Assembly: GCF_037975215.1 (NCBI RefSeq)
Contig: NZ_CP150239.1
Coordinates: 1,588,001 to 1,652,000 of the forward strand
Source: Solibacillus sp. FSL R5-0449
GTDB taxonomy: Bacteria > Bacillota > Bacilli > Bacillales_A > Planococcaceae
Length of the DNA: 64,000 bases
Direction of reading: 5' to 3'
The notes under the pieces are model-generated. The model was not told where the DNA came from. It saw nothing but the letters and a program-made list of their open reading frames with translations, and did no database searches. The translations under genes were made by a program, and so were the position numbers. Numbering within the stretch: the first letter of the stretch is position 1; every line of letters begins with the position of its first letter. Positions 23,109 through 33,628 of this stretch are shown piece after piece.

Positions 23109-24542
23109 CTAATCGATTAATGTCGTACCGGTTAACTTCCTCAATAGCTGTTTACTTGACTCATCAATATTCAAATAGGTTACTTCTATATTTTTCGCTT
23201 TCAGCTGGTCTTTCACCTTCATTAAAGCACCGATTGCCGAATCATCCCACACTTTGCATTGGGAAAAGTCGATAACGATGGAAGACGACTCACTGTGAAC
23301 CGTTTTGAAATAGTTAATAAAACCTTCCGTTGAAGCGAAGAATAGTTGCCCTTTGACAAAGTATGTTTTCCCTTCCTGCGAAATACTTACACGCGAGATT
23401 TCGTTGACGAAAAACAGTGCGCTGACAACAATACCGGCTACAACACCTAACGCCAGGTTATGTGTATAAAGGACAACCGCGATTGTCAGAAGCATCACAA
23501 AGACATCTTTTTTCGGTGCTGTCACAGCATATTTGAATGATTGCCAGTCAAATTGGGTAATACATACTACAACCATTACACCGGCAAGTACCGGCATTGG
23601 AATTTGAACGACATAATCGCCCAAAACGAGTATTAAAAACATTAAAAATACACCAGCAACAAAAGTGGAGAGTCGGCCACGTCCGCCGGATTTTACGTTA
23701 ATAACAGATTGTCCGATCATCGCACAGCCGGCCATACCACCGAAGAAACCGTTAATAACATTGGCGATCCCTTGTCCGCGCGCTTCTTTATTTTTATCGC
23801 TTTCAGAAGCCGTCATATCATCCAAAATTGATGCAGTCAGTAATGATTCGACCAATCCGACAACAGCCAGAGCCAATGAATAAGGTAAAATAATCATTAA
23901 CGTTTCAAAATTAAAAGGAATATCAGGTATTAAAAATGATGGCAATGATTGTGTAATTGTCCCCATATCTCCGACTGTATTTAAATTAAAGCCTGAATAA
24001 ATAGCTACTGCCGATAAAATAACTACAGCAATGAGCGGGGCCGGAATACCTTTAATGACAAAAGGAATTACGTAAATAAGTGCAATTGTCGCCAGAAGAA
24101 ACACCCATGTAACGAAGTCGCCGCCAATAAAGTACGGTGTTTGGGCCATGAATACCAAAATCGCCAATGAATTCACAAAGCCGATCATTACCGCATTCGG
24201 AATAAACTTCATCAGGCGTGCAATTTTCAGCATTCCGAAAATGATTTGGATAATTCCAGTTAAAATCGTTGCAGCGAGTAAATACTGCAATCCATGGTCT
24301 TTAACAAGCGAGACGATAACGAGAGCCATCGCTCCTGTTGCAGCGGAAATCATCGCAGGACGACCACCGACAAAGCTGATTGTTACAGCGATTACAAATG
24401 AGGCATAGAGTCCGACCATCGGATCTACACCGGCTAAAATAGAAAAAGCAATTGCTTCAGGGATGAGGGCAAGTGCGACAACCAGTCCTGCCAGCACATC
24501 TGAGCGTACATTCCCAAACCATTGCTCACGGATATTGTACAT
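23109..24542 (-). CDS. SulP family anion transporter with STAS domain
   Basis: A 477-residue SulP/SLC26 transporter. About 11-14 membrane helices are followed by a C-terminal STAS domain (about residues 385-477; [20 protein letters not shown]). [20 protein letters not shown] and [20 protein letters not shown] are family signatures. Substrates in the family are sulfate, bicarbonate or dicarboxylates; which one cannot be told. ATG 24542 is preferred (AGGAG 11 bases upstream); a longer frame extends to 24590. Transcribed with the Usp gene. Confidence 0.85.
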   Translation of the reverse strand: MYNIREQWFGNVRSDVLAGLVVALALIPEAIAFSILAGVDPMVGLYASFVIAVTISFVGGRPAMISAATGAMALVIVSLVKDHGLQYLLAATILTGIIQIIFGMLKIARLMKFIPNAVMIGFVNSLAILVFMAQTPYFIGGDFVTWVFLLATIALIYVIPFVIKGIPAPLIAVVILSAVAIYSGFNLNTVGDMGTITQSLPSFLIPDIPFNFETLMIILPYSLALAVVGLVESLLTASILDDMTASESDKNKEARGQGIANVINGFFGGMAGCAMIGQSVINVKSGGRGRLSTFVAGVFLMFLILVLGDYVVQIPMPVLAGVMVVVCITQFDWQSFKYAVTAPKKDVFVMLLTIAVVLYTHNLALGVVAGIVVSALFFVNEISRVSISQEGKTYFVKGQLFFASTEGFINYFKTVHSESSSIVIDFSQCKVWDDSAIGALMKVKDQLKAKNIEVTYLNIDESSKQLLRKLTGTTLID

Positions 24543-24782
24543 ATATTGTGTAGCTCCTTTTAAATATTCTTCTACTATAATAGCATGCAAATCATGCCCG
24601 GCAATAGCAACATTATGATGTAATTTAATTTCTTCAATAAAATTTCCATGTGTTAATACCTAGTCGACGTTTTATTGATTAAGTATGAGGAACCAATTAT
24701 TTCGAATTTCGTAATTACTTGTCCACATGGAAATGACTGCGTTTATAATAGAATAACAATTGTTTGTAAAGGAGTGACCCGT

Positions 24783-26600
24783 ATGAATGAGCGATTCAGC
24801 GAACAGCTAAACAACTTTGATGAACATAATCCGTTGGAACAATTAATTGAACGGTTAAAACCTTTGCATAGTATTTTATCTCGAAATAGTTATGTAAAAG
24901 ATACGTCAACCCGTTTAAAACAGATAATCAATGATGCAGACAGTCAGCCAATCGTGCTCTTTCTCGGAAAAGAGCGCGTTGGGAAAACGACCGTAATCAA
25001 CAGTTTACTCGGCAGAAATCTGCTGGAAGACCGCCCATCAGAACCGACGAGGACCAATACATTTTTAAAATACGGAGATACGGAATATATTAAAGCCGTA
25101 TTTATAAATGGAATGGAAGTAACCTTTGATATTGCCAACATCTCATTATTCACCATTTCGAATACGGAAAGTGCCAAAATAATTCGTAAGCATCTGGATT
25201 ATTTGGAAGTATATATAACGTGCGAGCTTTTAAAAAAAGTAACCATTGTCGACTCGGTTGCGCTGCAAGCAGGCGCAAACAATACAGCCTACTTTCCACC
25301 TGCACTCTTGAAACGCTGCAATGAGGTGTTCTGGGTACTGCAGGCGGGTTCACCTGCCACAGAGGCTGAATTAAACTTTATAGAAAAGCTGAACAAAATG
25401 GGGATTACGGCACATTTAATCGTAAACGGGATTGACCGGGTAGATGGGGAAGTGGAAACCTTTCTAGATAGGGAGAAAGAACGTTACGGCTACTTTATAG
25501 GAGAGGATGTCCCGGTATCGGCTTTACAGGCCCAGGAAGCACGTACTACGAACAGTTCACAGCTGCTTATTGATTCCCGCATTACACAGTTGTCACAGCT
25601 GATGTTCCAGTTAATTGAAAACAGGCAAAAAAAGACACGCCATATAACGGAGCGATTTATACAGTGGCTGGAACGACTGCGTGTGGAAATCAATACAATT
25701 CCTGCAAGAGAACCGTATGTATCGGCGTTTGAGTATGTCATTCAGCATCAAAACGATTTTAATGAAGATGCAGCGCAATTACAACACGATAAAGCGCTCA
25801 TCAGCTCTCTTGACAAACAATATGAATCGGTCAGTAAAGTGTTCAAAGAAGTACAAACTCTTTTTCAGCTGTTACAGACACTGGAAAGCCATTCCTATTT
25901 ACGTGATCCGATCATCGATATGTATGAGGAAATGGCGGGGCTTTACCAAAAAAATGTGCGTGATTACCGAAAATTGCATGTCGAGTACTCATTGGAATAT
26001 GGACAACTTGAAAAGCAGTACAAAAAACAAACGGGGGTGTCACTCACATTCCCGTTAAAAGAGAGTGAACTTACACCGTTTCTGTTGGAGCGAATTCAAA
26101 CGTTGAATAAAATCCAAAAAACTGGTGCACAAAAACTGGTGTTCATTAAAAAATACGAACAATTTGTTCTTGAAAAACTGGATGCAGTACAAAGCCGACT
26201 GAACGAGCTGGTGGGAAATCGGCTATTATCAATACACAATCAGTTAAACGAATTGGAAGCACAGCGGATTCGTGAACGGGCCAACATGACAGCCTCTGTA
26301 AATAAACTGGCTGAATTCAATTGCATTGCCGAAGCACAAAGCTTTATAAAAGATGCGATAGAGCCTCTTTTATTGGATAGAGTTCTGCCGATCAAAGAGC
26401 AGGAAAAATTGCAAATTCAACAGACGATCGATCATATTGTATCGGTTGATTTTACGTATGAAACACCAACTGCAGCAGAACCGGATGAAATGGTGGCACA
26501 GCTGAATTTGAAAGAAAAATACCAACTGTTTGAGCTGCGGTTAACTGAAGAAAATATTGTATCGGATATACCGGAATTACCAGAAAAAATCGAAATTTAA
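24783..26600 (+). CDS. Dynamin-like GTPase
   Basis: A 605-residue large GTPase. The P-loop GKERVGKT is at residues 62-69; TRTNTFLKY (about 90-97) supplies the switch threonine; the G3 motif appears as D157SVALQAG rather than DTPG; G4 is probably NGID (215-218). Long coiled-coil/helical segments follow (about 300-560). This fits the bacterial dynamin-like/YjdA type, which acts on membranes, though no clear membrane paddle is seen. ATG 24783 lies after AAAGGAG. It is divergent from the SulP gene, has no partner gene and ends at a terminator. Confidence 0.65.
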   Translation: MNERFSEQLNNFDEHNPLEQLIERLKPLHSILSRNSYVKDTSTRLKQIINDADSQPIVLFLGKERVGKTTVINSLLGRNLLEDRPSEPTRTNTFLKYGDTEYIKAVFINGMEVTFDIANISLFTISNTESAKIIRKHLDYLEVYITCELLKKVTIVDSVALQAGANNTAYFPPALLKRCNEVFWVLQAGSPATEAELNFIEKLNKMGITAHLIVNGIDRVDGEVETFLDREKERYGYFIGEDVPVSALQAQEARTTNSSQLLIDSRITQLSQLMFQLIENRQKKTRHITERFIQWLERLRVEINTIPAREPYVSAFEYVIQHQNDFNEDAAQLQHDKALISSLDKQYESVSKVFKEVQTLFQLLQTLESHSYLRDPIIDMYEEMAGLYQKNVRDYRKLHVEYSLEYGQLEKQYKKQTGVSLTFPLKESELTPFLLERIQTLNKIQKTGAQKLVFIKKYEQFVLEKLDAVQSRLNELVGNRLLSIHNQLNELEAQRIRERANMTASVNKLAEFNCIAEAQSFIKDAIEPLLLDRVLPIKEQEKLQIQQTIDHIVSVDFTYETPTAAEPDEMVAQLNLKEKYQLFELRLTEENIVSDIPELPEKIEI

Positions 26601-26601
26601 A

Positions 26602-26646
26602 AAAATGGCTGCGCGGGATTTTATCTCGTGCGGCCATTTGCTTTTT
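26602..26646 (+). terminator. Intrinsic terminator of the dynamin-like gene
   Basis: AAATGGCTGCGCGGGA pairs with TCTCGTGCGGCCATTT and is followed by GCTTTTT, starting two bases after the stop codon. Confidence 0.75.
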
Positions 26647-26737
26647 AACGGGACTGCTGCGAATTCCTTATCAACAATAGCCTTTCCAATACAACGGTTT
26701 TATGAGAAAATTGTACTCGCAGAAAGGAAGTCTTTAA

Positions 26738-27841
26738 ATGAATACAATTTTTAAACCGCATGATGAATGGGAGCCATATATTGATATCGATCAACATGGT
26801 AAGCTAACTTTATCTAATATAGAGTTTACAACAACTAACTTATGTAATATGAGATGTTCGCACTGTGCAGTAGGATATACGTTATTAACGAAAGAATTAC
26901 CGGCCATTCCGGCAGACGAAATTATTCGTAAACTGGATGAGGTTGAAACGTTACGAACAATGAGTTTTACAGGTGGGGAACCGTTATTAACGAAAAAGGG
27001 AATTAAGGATAACCTGTTACCGCTATTGAAATATGCGAAGAGCAGAGGCATTAAGACACAAATCAACTCCAACCTTACGTTACCGATGTCACATTATGAA
27101 CTGGTAGCACCTTATCTGGATGTCATGCATATTTCGCACAACTGGTGTGATGAAAAGGAATTTGTTGAAACAGGATTTGCTATGATGGAAAAAACGCCGT
27201 CAGTTGAATATAGAGGGAACTTATACCGCAATATTTTTGACAATGCAAGAGAGCTGTCAAAAGGCGGCATGTTCGTTTCTGCAGAAACAATGTTGAACCG
27301 CAACACGGTGCCGTTTATGGAAAAAATCCACCATGAAGTAGCAAATGAAATGCTATGTAAACGTCATGAGATTCACCCGATGTATGCCAGTGATTTCGCT
27401 GAAAGTCTGGAAACGATCGGGTTGGATGAATATCGAACAGTTATCAATGAACTCCTCGATTACAGAAATAAAGATATTTGGGTGTTATTCGGTACATTGC
27501 CGTTCTATCCGTGCAGCCGGGATGAGCGAGATATCGCATTAATCAACCGGATCAATCATGCATCGAATACGACAATGAGAAATGATGTCGACGGACGTTC
27601 AAGAATGAACCTGAATATATTCTCGGGTGATATTTCGGTTACCGATTTTTCGGATGACGGTCAGGCGTTCGGTAATATTAAAAATGAATCATTGACTCAA
27701 ATTTACAAGAGATGGCTCGATTCAAATATTTCCAAATCGATTAATTGTCATTGTCCTGCTGTGAAGTGCTTAGGGGCAAACGTCATTGTTAAAAACATGT
27801 ATTATCCGTCTACTGAATTTGTCAGTGGGATTGTGAAATAA
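26738..27841 (+). CDS. yfkAB: Radical SAM / CxCxxxxC motif protein, YfkAB type
   Basis: A 367-residue radical SAM protein. The 4Fe-4S site is C36-x3-C40-x2-C43 in LCNMRCSHC, followed by SFTGGEPLL for S-adenosylmethionine. Near the C-terminus C337-H-C339-P-A-V-K-C344 forms the C-x-C-x4-C motif that defines the YfkAB family and may bind a second cluster. The reaction is unknown. In B. subtilis this family was first annotated as two genes, yfkA and yfkB; here it is one intact frame. ATG 26738 follows AAAGGAAG. Confidence 0.85.
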   Translation: MNTIFKPHDEWEPYIDIDQHGKLTLSNIEFTTTNLCNMRCSHCAVGYTLLTKELPAIPADEIIRKLDEVETLRTMSFTGGEPLLTKKGIKDNLLPLLKYAKSRGIKTQINSNLTLPMSHYELVAPYLDVMHISHNWCDEKEFVETGFAMMEKTPSVEYRGNLYRNIFDNARELSKGGMFVSAETMLNRNTVPFMEKIHHEVANEMLCKRHEIHPMYASDFAESLETIGLDEYRTVINELLDYRNKDIWVLFGTLPFYPCSRDERDIALINRINHASNTTMRNDVDGRSRMNLNIFSGDISVTDFSDDGQAFGNIKNESLTQIYKRWLDSNISKSINCHCPAVKCLGANVIVKNMYYPSTEFVSGIVK

Positions 27842-27855
27842 ATAATTTAAATATA

Positions 27856-27890
27856 GCAATCTATCCTATTTAGGGTAGGTTGTTTTTTGT
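27856..27890 (+). terminator. Terminator of yfkAB
   Basis: CAATCTATCC and GGGTAGGTTG pair (with G-T pairs), followed by TTTTTTGTTTT. Confidence 0.65.
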
Positions 27891-27903
27891 TTTGCCTGCA
27901 ACT

Positions 27904-27940
27904 AAAAAAACTACCTGCAGCTGAAAAAGTTGCAGGTAGT
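27904..27940 (-). terminator. Terminator of the beta-helix protein gene
   Basis: CTACCTGCA (27911-27919) and TGCAGGTAG (27931-27939) form a perfect stem; on the minus strand it is followed by TTTTTTT. Confidence 0.8.
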
Positions 27941-27947
27941 AATGCCA

Positions 27948-29882
27948 TTAGCTGATTTCGTCCAGATTCGATGAAATTTCGCTGTTATTTTCACTGTAAA
28001 ACTTTGAACCGAATGAGTTGTCGACCATTGTTTCGAACAGATAAATTTTCGAATAGTTGACCGCCTGGATGTTGAAGTCGAACTTCGCATTTTGGATAAT
28101 GCATTTCGAAGCATGGAGAACCGATTTGTTTTGAACAAATATATCGGATTCATGACCCTCAATAATCTGTGTTGCGTTCAGCTCGACTGAAGATTCGGAG
28201 TCGATCCATAGCTGGGAATACATATGATTGGAAATGAATGTATCCTGAATCAACGCCTCTGCATGGTTTTCAATAATTAACCCGTTACGCTCACCTTCCA
28301 TCAACTCGCTTTCCTTCAACACAAGAGAACTGTCATTGATGATGATTTGCGGCATTTTATGACAGGAAATTTGGCTTTCGATAATGTGGACCGACGTATC
28401 TTTCATCGCCACAATCCCGTTCGTTTCGCCGCCGCTAATTTGGGAATGCAAAATTGTGGCATTCGTATTGCCGACCAGTTCAATTTGAATTCCCGTACCA
28501 TTTTTAACAACCGATTCGGTTACTTCAAGTTCACATTGATCCATGACAAAGATACTTTTCCCGCCGATTAATTCGCTTTGGTAAATCGTCACCGTACTGT
28601 TATTTTTCCCGGCAATATGTGCGAGGTCATTGTGATTGAAATGACAGTTGTCCAAAGAGGCTTTTGCATGATTGACCGCCAAAATGCCATTGCCTTTGTT
28701 ATGATGGACCGTCGTATTTAATAGGAATAATTCCGCCTCCATTACCGTTAGCGCAGCATTTTTATGTCCTGTTATCGTACTGGAAACGATCGAACAGGAA
28801 GCCCCTTTTTCTGTGTAAACCCCAATCTGTTTGCCTTCCTGAATGGTCGCATCTTTTATTGTACAAATGGAATTTTCGGTAATGAAAAGCTGCGGCAGCA
28901 CATTATAGGCAAACACCGTACTATTGAAGTTGGCGATCGATTTTTCCTTTATATGAATCCCGACGCCTTGGCAGCTGTTTACTTCAGAGTTCGACATATT
29001 CAGGAAAGATTCGAGCAGTAGCTGGATATTCGCAATTTTATGAAACGCAATCAATGAGTTCTCGATCATTGCTTCTGAGTAGTCCCGTAAAATAATACCG
29101 GATTCATTGCCGTATTGAATTTGACAATCTGTTACGTTTAGGGAACTTCTTTGCATCCAGACTTGAGGTAGGTGATGGTGTTGGATTGTTGTTTTCGATA
29201 AATGTATGTTTGAATGATCTGATGCATATATACCATTACCCTCGCCATGCATCACTTCACAGGCTTCCATTTCCAATAAGGCATTGTCCTGGATAATGAG
29301 CTGTGTCCCTGAATGGTGATGTACTTTCACACGGGTTAAATAGGCCTTTGCATTTGTCTTAACCCAAAGTGCCTGATTTGCTTTTGAAAGGGTACAATCT
29401 GTTAAACGAAGCGTTGAATTTTCCGCTAGAATATGCACTTTTTTATTGTTTTCAAAATGACACTGTTCAAATTGGGCATCACTATTGTAAACCAATGTGA
29501 CTGCCGCATCCGTTGCATCTCTGAACGTTGTATTTTTACAGACAATGGTTCCACCGTTCAATGCTAACAGTACATTCGTACGTCCACCTTGAATAACGCA
29601 GTTTTTTAATATAATTTTACCTTCGACGTAAATTTGCGTTGTAGGTTGAATCGTCATGTTCTCGAATGTGACCGTCGCACAATCAGCGATCACGATGGAT
29701 CCTTTTATGCAGACAGTTGCATCCTTTTGTGCTGCAATCGTTCTATTTTCCTCAAAAGTCAATGTTTCTTTATATGTCCCGGATGCAACGGTAATTTCAT
29801 CATGGCTCGTTGTTCGTTGCACAGCTTTTTGAATAGTTTTAATGCGTGAAAAAATTGAAGATGAAACTCTTACTGACGCCAT
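27948..29882 (-). CDS. Right-handed parallel beta-helix repeat protein
   Basis: A 644-residue protein made almost wholly of beta-helix coils of about 22-24 residues, with repeated asparagine ladders and hydrophobic stacks (TFENMTIQPTTQIYVEGK, SNIHLSKTTIQHHHLPQVWM, GNGIYASDHS). The N-terminus (MASVRVSSSIFSRIKTIQKA) resembles the DUF1565/NosD-like entry coil. No signal peptide or membrane helix is seen, which is unusual for a fold mostly found on secreted enzymes. ATG 29882 follows GGAGG; an upstream ATG at 29951 has none. It is divergent from the MoxR/VWA genes. Confidence 0.75.
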   Translation of the reverse strand: MASVRVSSSIFSRIKTIQKAVQRTTSHDEITVASGTYKETLTFEENRTIAAQKDATVCIKGSIVIADCATVTFENMTIQPTTQIYVEGKIILKNCVIQGGRTNVLLALNGGTIVCKNTTFRDATDAAVTLVYNSDAQFEQCHFENNKKVHILAENSTLRLTDCTLSKANQALWVKTNAKAYLTRVKVHHHSGTQLIIQDNALLEMEACEVMHGEGNGIYASDHSNIHLSKTTIQHHHLPQVWMQRSSLNVTDCQIQYGNESGIILRDYSEAMIENSLIAFHKIANIQLLLESFLNMSNSEVNSCQGVGIHIKEKSIANFNSTVFAYNVLPQLFITENSICTIKDATIQEGKQIGVYTEKGASCSIVSSTITGHKNAALTVMEAELFLLNTTVHHNKGNGILAVNHAKASLDNCHFNHNDLAHIAGKNNSTVTIYQSELIGGKSIFVMDQCELEVTESVVKNGTGIQIELVGNTNATILHSQISGGETNGIVAMKDTSVHIIESQISCHKMPQIIINDSSLVLKESELMEGERNGLIIENHAEALIQDTFISNHMYSQLWIDSESSVELNATQIIEGHESDIFVQNKSVLHASKCIIQNAKFDFNIQAVNYSKIYLFETMVDNSFGSKFYSENNSEISSNLDEIS

Positions 29883-30157
29883 ACGATTCCTCCTACAAAA
29901 CATGCTATATGTAATATGTTCACGTAAAATAACAAAATTAATCATTTGCAACTAAAATTGTGTAAAAACATGAAAAAATTTTTATTCTGCTCTTACTAAA
30001 ATAGTGCAAAGTCAGCTGAAATATTCCTAGTTCTTTAAAGGAAGAAATGTGACAGGGAAAAGGTTTAAAAACTGTACAGGAAGTGTAACGTTATAAGGAG
30101 AAGATTACATAAATGTGCGGGTATCGTATTTAACGAAAAAGGGAAGGTGGTCAATCA

Positions 30158-31276
30158 ATGTATGAACAGCTGCAAACGATCCGTCAGCAACTGAACGAAC
30201 GTTTTTATGATCGGGAAGAAGAAATTGATGCGTTATTAATTGCTCTATTATCACGGCAGCACCTTTTATTTATCGGTCCGGCGGGTACGGGAAAAAGTGT
30301 GCTATCGTCAATGCTCGGTTCCATCGTTGAGGGAAGTCATTGTTTCCAGCATTTATTGACGCCTTTCAGTACGCCTGAAGAATTGTTTGGGGTACTTTCT
30401 TTAAAAGATTTGGAACAGGGGGTCTACAAGCGGAATGTGACAAATATGCTGCCGGAAGCCCATTTTGCGTTCATTGATGAAATATTTAAAGCGAACTCAG
30501 CCATCCTGAATTCACTGCTCACTCTAATCAATGAGCGGATCTATTACAATAACGGGATTCCAGTTGCTTCTCCGCTTTTGACGATGGTCGGTTCTTCCAA
30601 TGAATACATTGAAGACGGGGAAGGGCTGGAGGCACTATTCGACCGTTTCTTGCTTCGCTATGAAGTAAACTATATCCGGGAAGAAGAAGATTTCATTGCC
30701 ATGCTGAAAGATGATAGTAAAAAGGAAGTTTCGAAAATAACATTGGACGAGCTCTACGAACATCAGCAAAAGACGAATAAGGTGGCGATATCGGATACGA
30801 TTTTTAAAGTGCTCGCTAAAATCAGGCAGGCCCTTCATGATGAAGGCATACGCCCGTCCGACCGCCGTTTTAAACAGTCACTGTCGACTTTAAAAGCTAA
30901 AGCATATTTAGACGGCCGAACAGAAGTAATTCGGGAAGACTTGCTGATATTGACGAATGTTTTATGGGAAACAATTGAACAAAAATCGGTAACAGAGCGA
31001 ATTGTTAACGAAGTGGCCTTTGATACAGTCGATGCGTTTATTCACAGGACATCGACCGAGTTTGAAATGATTATTTTAACTGCAAGAAATGCGATGCTTC
31101 AAAAATCCCCGTTTGCCAAATCGGAGCTGAGTCAGCTGCTGCTAAAGGGGAAAAACTTATTTATGGAAGTACAGAATATGAGCCGGCAAATCCCGAGTCG
31201 ACCGGAATTAAACAGTCTCAAAACGGAAATGCATAAACAATTGCTGCGAATCACTTCAGATGTTATCGGGTTTTAA
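30158..31276 (+). CDS. MoxR/RavA-type AAA+ ATPase
   Basis: A 372-residue MoxR-family AAA+ protein. Walker A GPAGTGKS is at 40-47, Walker B FAFIDEIF at 103-110, with sensor 1 GSSNE, the arginine finger in LFDRFLLRYE, and a RavA-like sensor 2 (SDRRFKQS, about 243). RavA-like proteins form hexamers that work with a VWA partner to remodel substrates. The VWA gene follows after 24 bases. ATG 30158 lies after AAGGTGG. Partnership with the next gene is inferred from order and family. Confidence 0.85.
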   Translation: MYEQLQTIRQQLNERFYDREEEIDALLIALLSRQHLLFIGPAGTGKSVLSSMLGSIVEGSHCFQHLLTPFSTPEELFGVLSLKDLEQGVYKRNVTNMLPEAHFAFIDEIFKANSAILNSLLTLINERIYYNNGIPVASPLLTMVGSSNEYIEDGEGLEALFDRFLLRYEVNYIREEEDFIAMLKDDSKKEVSKITLDELYEHQQKTNKVAISDTIFKVLAKIRQALHDEGIRPSDRRFKQSLSTLKAKAYLDGRTEVIREDLLILTNVLWETIEQKSVTERIVNEVAFDTVDAFIHRTSTEFEMIILTARNAMLQKSPFAKSELSQLLLKGKNLFMEVQNMSRQIPSRPELNSLKTEMHKQLLRITSDVIGF

Positions 31277-31300
31277 AGAATACAGAAGGTGGGATGCTTT

Positions 31301-32683
31301 TTGAATGAGAACATACACGTAATCTACAGCCGAACGGTTTTTAAGGGCAGTGCAGAGCAAAAGGCACGATTTAACGAATTATTGAAAATGGCTACTTTGT
31401 TGAACGACAGCTGCATTGCAGGCGAAAAAATTGTTCCGGGCTTTACGAATATCATCGGGGATTGCTGGCATGCTTTCTATTATAAAGCGCCTGTATTAAA
31501 TGAAAATGCAAAGCAACTGGATAAGATGCAGTATGATTTTGTGAAAGAGCTGCTGAAAAATGAGGAATACATTCAATGGCATGAGCTGACAAAAGGTGAC
31601 GAGCTATTAAGTGTCCTCACTTCCGTCAGCATTGCAGAGCAGCTTCTTAAAAGCTTCCAATTTTATAAGGAACAAAAAAACCCTTTTCAAATTGAACAAC
31701 TGGAAGCCTTTCAAAAGAAGCAGCAGACGCCAAACATGACGATTGATATACCGGAAAAACGGGAATATTTGAAACAATTATCGAAAACATCAATCGGTAT
31801 GATGCTCCAGGAAAATAAAAAGAATATTCACCATACAAAAACTGCGGTTATGAAAGTCGGGACAATGGATGGCAAAAAAATCGATCAGATTCCTTTAAGA
31901 GACCAGTTTAAACTGGCGAAAATGATTAGCGAGCGAAAGGAATTGCAGAAGATTGCCGAATTAGTCGGCCGGTTTAAAAAAATTGCGACAAAAAAGCAGA
32001 AGTCAAAACAAGACGAGACGGTCCAGCATCAATCGGTGACTTTTGGGCATGAGCTGTCGCGTCTGTTGCCGGCGGAATTGGGCAACTATATGCTCGGACA
32101 TAGCAAGCTAGATTTTTTAAAGCGATTAAGCGAGCAGCAAACACTTGTTTTTAATAAGAAGGGAAAGGACCGTCAAGGTAAGGGACCGATTATTGTGTGC
32201 ATGGATGAAAGCAGTTCCATGACATCGATTAAAGCCCAGAGCAAAGCGTTTTGTATTGCGCTACTGAATATCGCTAAAAAACAGAAAAGAGATTTTGCGA
32301 TTATCCCTTTTGCAACGAATGTAGGGGAAATTAAATTATTCAGAAAAGGTCAGGCAAAGACCCAGGATCTCATTCAGTTCAGTGACAGTTTCATTGGCGG
32401 CGGTACAAACTACGAGCTTCCATTACGGGAAGCATTGGAGCTGTTGAAGAAAAGTGAATTTAAAAAAGCGGATTTGCTGTTCGTGACGGACGGGTCCAGT
32501 TTTTTACCATCACGTTTTATCGAAGAATTTGAGCATACAAAAAAGCAGAAGCAGTTTGAATGTACTTCAATTGTATTAACAAATTTGTTCAATACCGTCG
32601 ATTTGAATGTAGTCGACCGCTTTTCGGATCGGGTAATTGAAGTAAATGAATTATTTGAAGCAGAAGATGCATTTGTTTTGTGA
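31301..32683 (+). CDS. VWA-domain protein, ViaA/CoxE-like partner of the MoxR ATPase
   Basis: A 460-residue protein. The N-terminal two thirds are helical and basic. The C-terminal von Willebrand A domain (about residues 290-460) has a complete MIDAS: D-E-S-S-S in VCMDESSSMTS, the threonine in IGGGTNYELPL, and VTDG. This is the usual layout of ViaA/CoxE partners of MoxR ATPases, which deliver substrate through a metal-dependent contact. TTG 31301 lies eight bases after AAGGTGG; a GTG at 31289 is inside that site. Confidence 0.8.
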   Translation: MNENIHVIYSRTVFKGSAEQKARFNELLKMATLLNDSCIAGEKIVPGFTNIIGDCWHAFYYKAPVLNENAKQLDKMQYDFVKELLKNEEYIQWHELTKGDELLSVLTSVSIAEQLLKSFQFYKEQKNPFQIEQLEAFQKKQQTPNMTIDIPEKREYLKQLSKTSIGMMLQENKKNIHHTKTAVMKVGTMDGKKIDQIPLRDQFKLAKMISERKELQKIAELVGRFKKIATKKQKSKQDETVQHQSVTFGHELSRLLPAELGNYMLGHSKLDFLKRLSEQQTLVFNKKGKDRQGKGPIIVCMDESSSMTSIKAQSKAFCIALLNIAKKQKRDFAIIPFATNVGEIKLFRKGQAKTQDLIQFSDSFIGGGTNYELPLREALELLKKSEFKKADLLFVTDGSSFLPSRFIEEFEHTKKQKQFECTSIVLTNLFNTVDLNVVDRFSDRVIEVNELFEAEDAFVL

Positions 32684-32791
32684 AAAACGGGTATATTCAG
32701 AAGGTGTGCGTCTATTAGAAGAGCTTTTACCTAGTCAAATGATCGTACGTCTCTTACAATATTGTTAGGCATTTGGTTAGGAGGCGTCTTT

Positions 32792-33628
32792 TTGTTAGTG
32801 GAAGATTATGAAAAGTTTTTTGAAATGACGACGGAAGAGCGAAAACAATCTATTCAGGGGCACCCGTCGATATTGAATGATTTACTGGAGACAATTGGTC
32901 ATGAAGAAGCAGCTATCCGTGACCAGCTGAATTACCGCCTGTTCATTTTGCTGTTGTCGGAAAATGCACTCGGTGAAACAGTTATTGCCGATTTTGTGAG
33001 CAAACTTTCCTCGACGGACGGTTTACTTTATAACATCGGTGAAAAGGGGACAACATCCGTTTTTCAGCGTTCCTATGCGGCTCTTTATTTAGCGGCAATC
33101 GTGAATGCCGATCGACAGCTTGCCATATTAAGTAGTGAGCAGTTGGAGCTGCTTGCACAAAATGCGGTGGCACTGTTATCGAAAGAGCAGGATTTGCGAA
33201 GCTTTGTCGATCCGAAGTCTGGCTGGGCACATAGCATTACGAATACAACGGAGTTGATCAACGCCATTATAGCGCATCCGTTGTATCCGATTCGGTTTAC
33301 ATCCCAAATACTGCAGGCAATCCGCGCAAATATTTGGAAGGGCTATGTATTTGTCGATGACGAAGAAGAACGTTTCTGCAACATTATTCAGGCATTGCTT
33401 GCCAAAAATATCGACGAAGAACTGTTCATTGAATGGTTTGAACAGCTGTTTGACCAGCTGGAAATGGTCGCCTATGAGCGCGGCTATGATGCACTTTGGT
33501 TTAAAGCGAGAACAAACCAGCTGAACGTGGCAAAAACACTTTATTTTTACTTGAAATTTGCCAATCGGAATGAAAAACTGCGCAGTATTGTATCAACATT
33601 CATTCAGCACTGGCTCAAATTAAACTAA
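32792..33628 (+). CDS. DUF2785-like helical repeat protein
   Basis: A 278-residue all-helical protein. FQRSYAALYLAAIVNADR, DPKSGWAHSITNTTELINAI and ERGYDALWFKARTNQ look like the DUF2785 family (conserved G-W-A-H-S-x-x-H/N-T). Function unknown. TTG 32792 follows AGGAGG by seven bases. It comes 108 bases after the VWA gene on the same strand and could be the third gene of that operon, although a separate promoter is possible. Confidence 0.65.
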   Translation: MLVEDYEKFFEMTTEERKQSIQGHPSILNDLLETIGHEEAAIRDQLNYRLFILLLSENALGETVIADFVSKLSSTDGLLYNIGEKGTTSVFQRSYAALYLAAIVNADRQLAILSSEQLELLAQNAVALLSKEQDLRSFVDPKSGWAHSITNTTELINAIIAHPLYPIRFTSQILQAIRANIWKGYVFVDDEEERFCNIIQALLAKNIDEELFIEWFEQLFDQLEMVAYERGYDALWFKARTNQLNVAKTLYFYLKFANRNEKLRSIVSTFIQHWLKLN

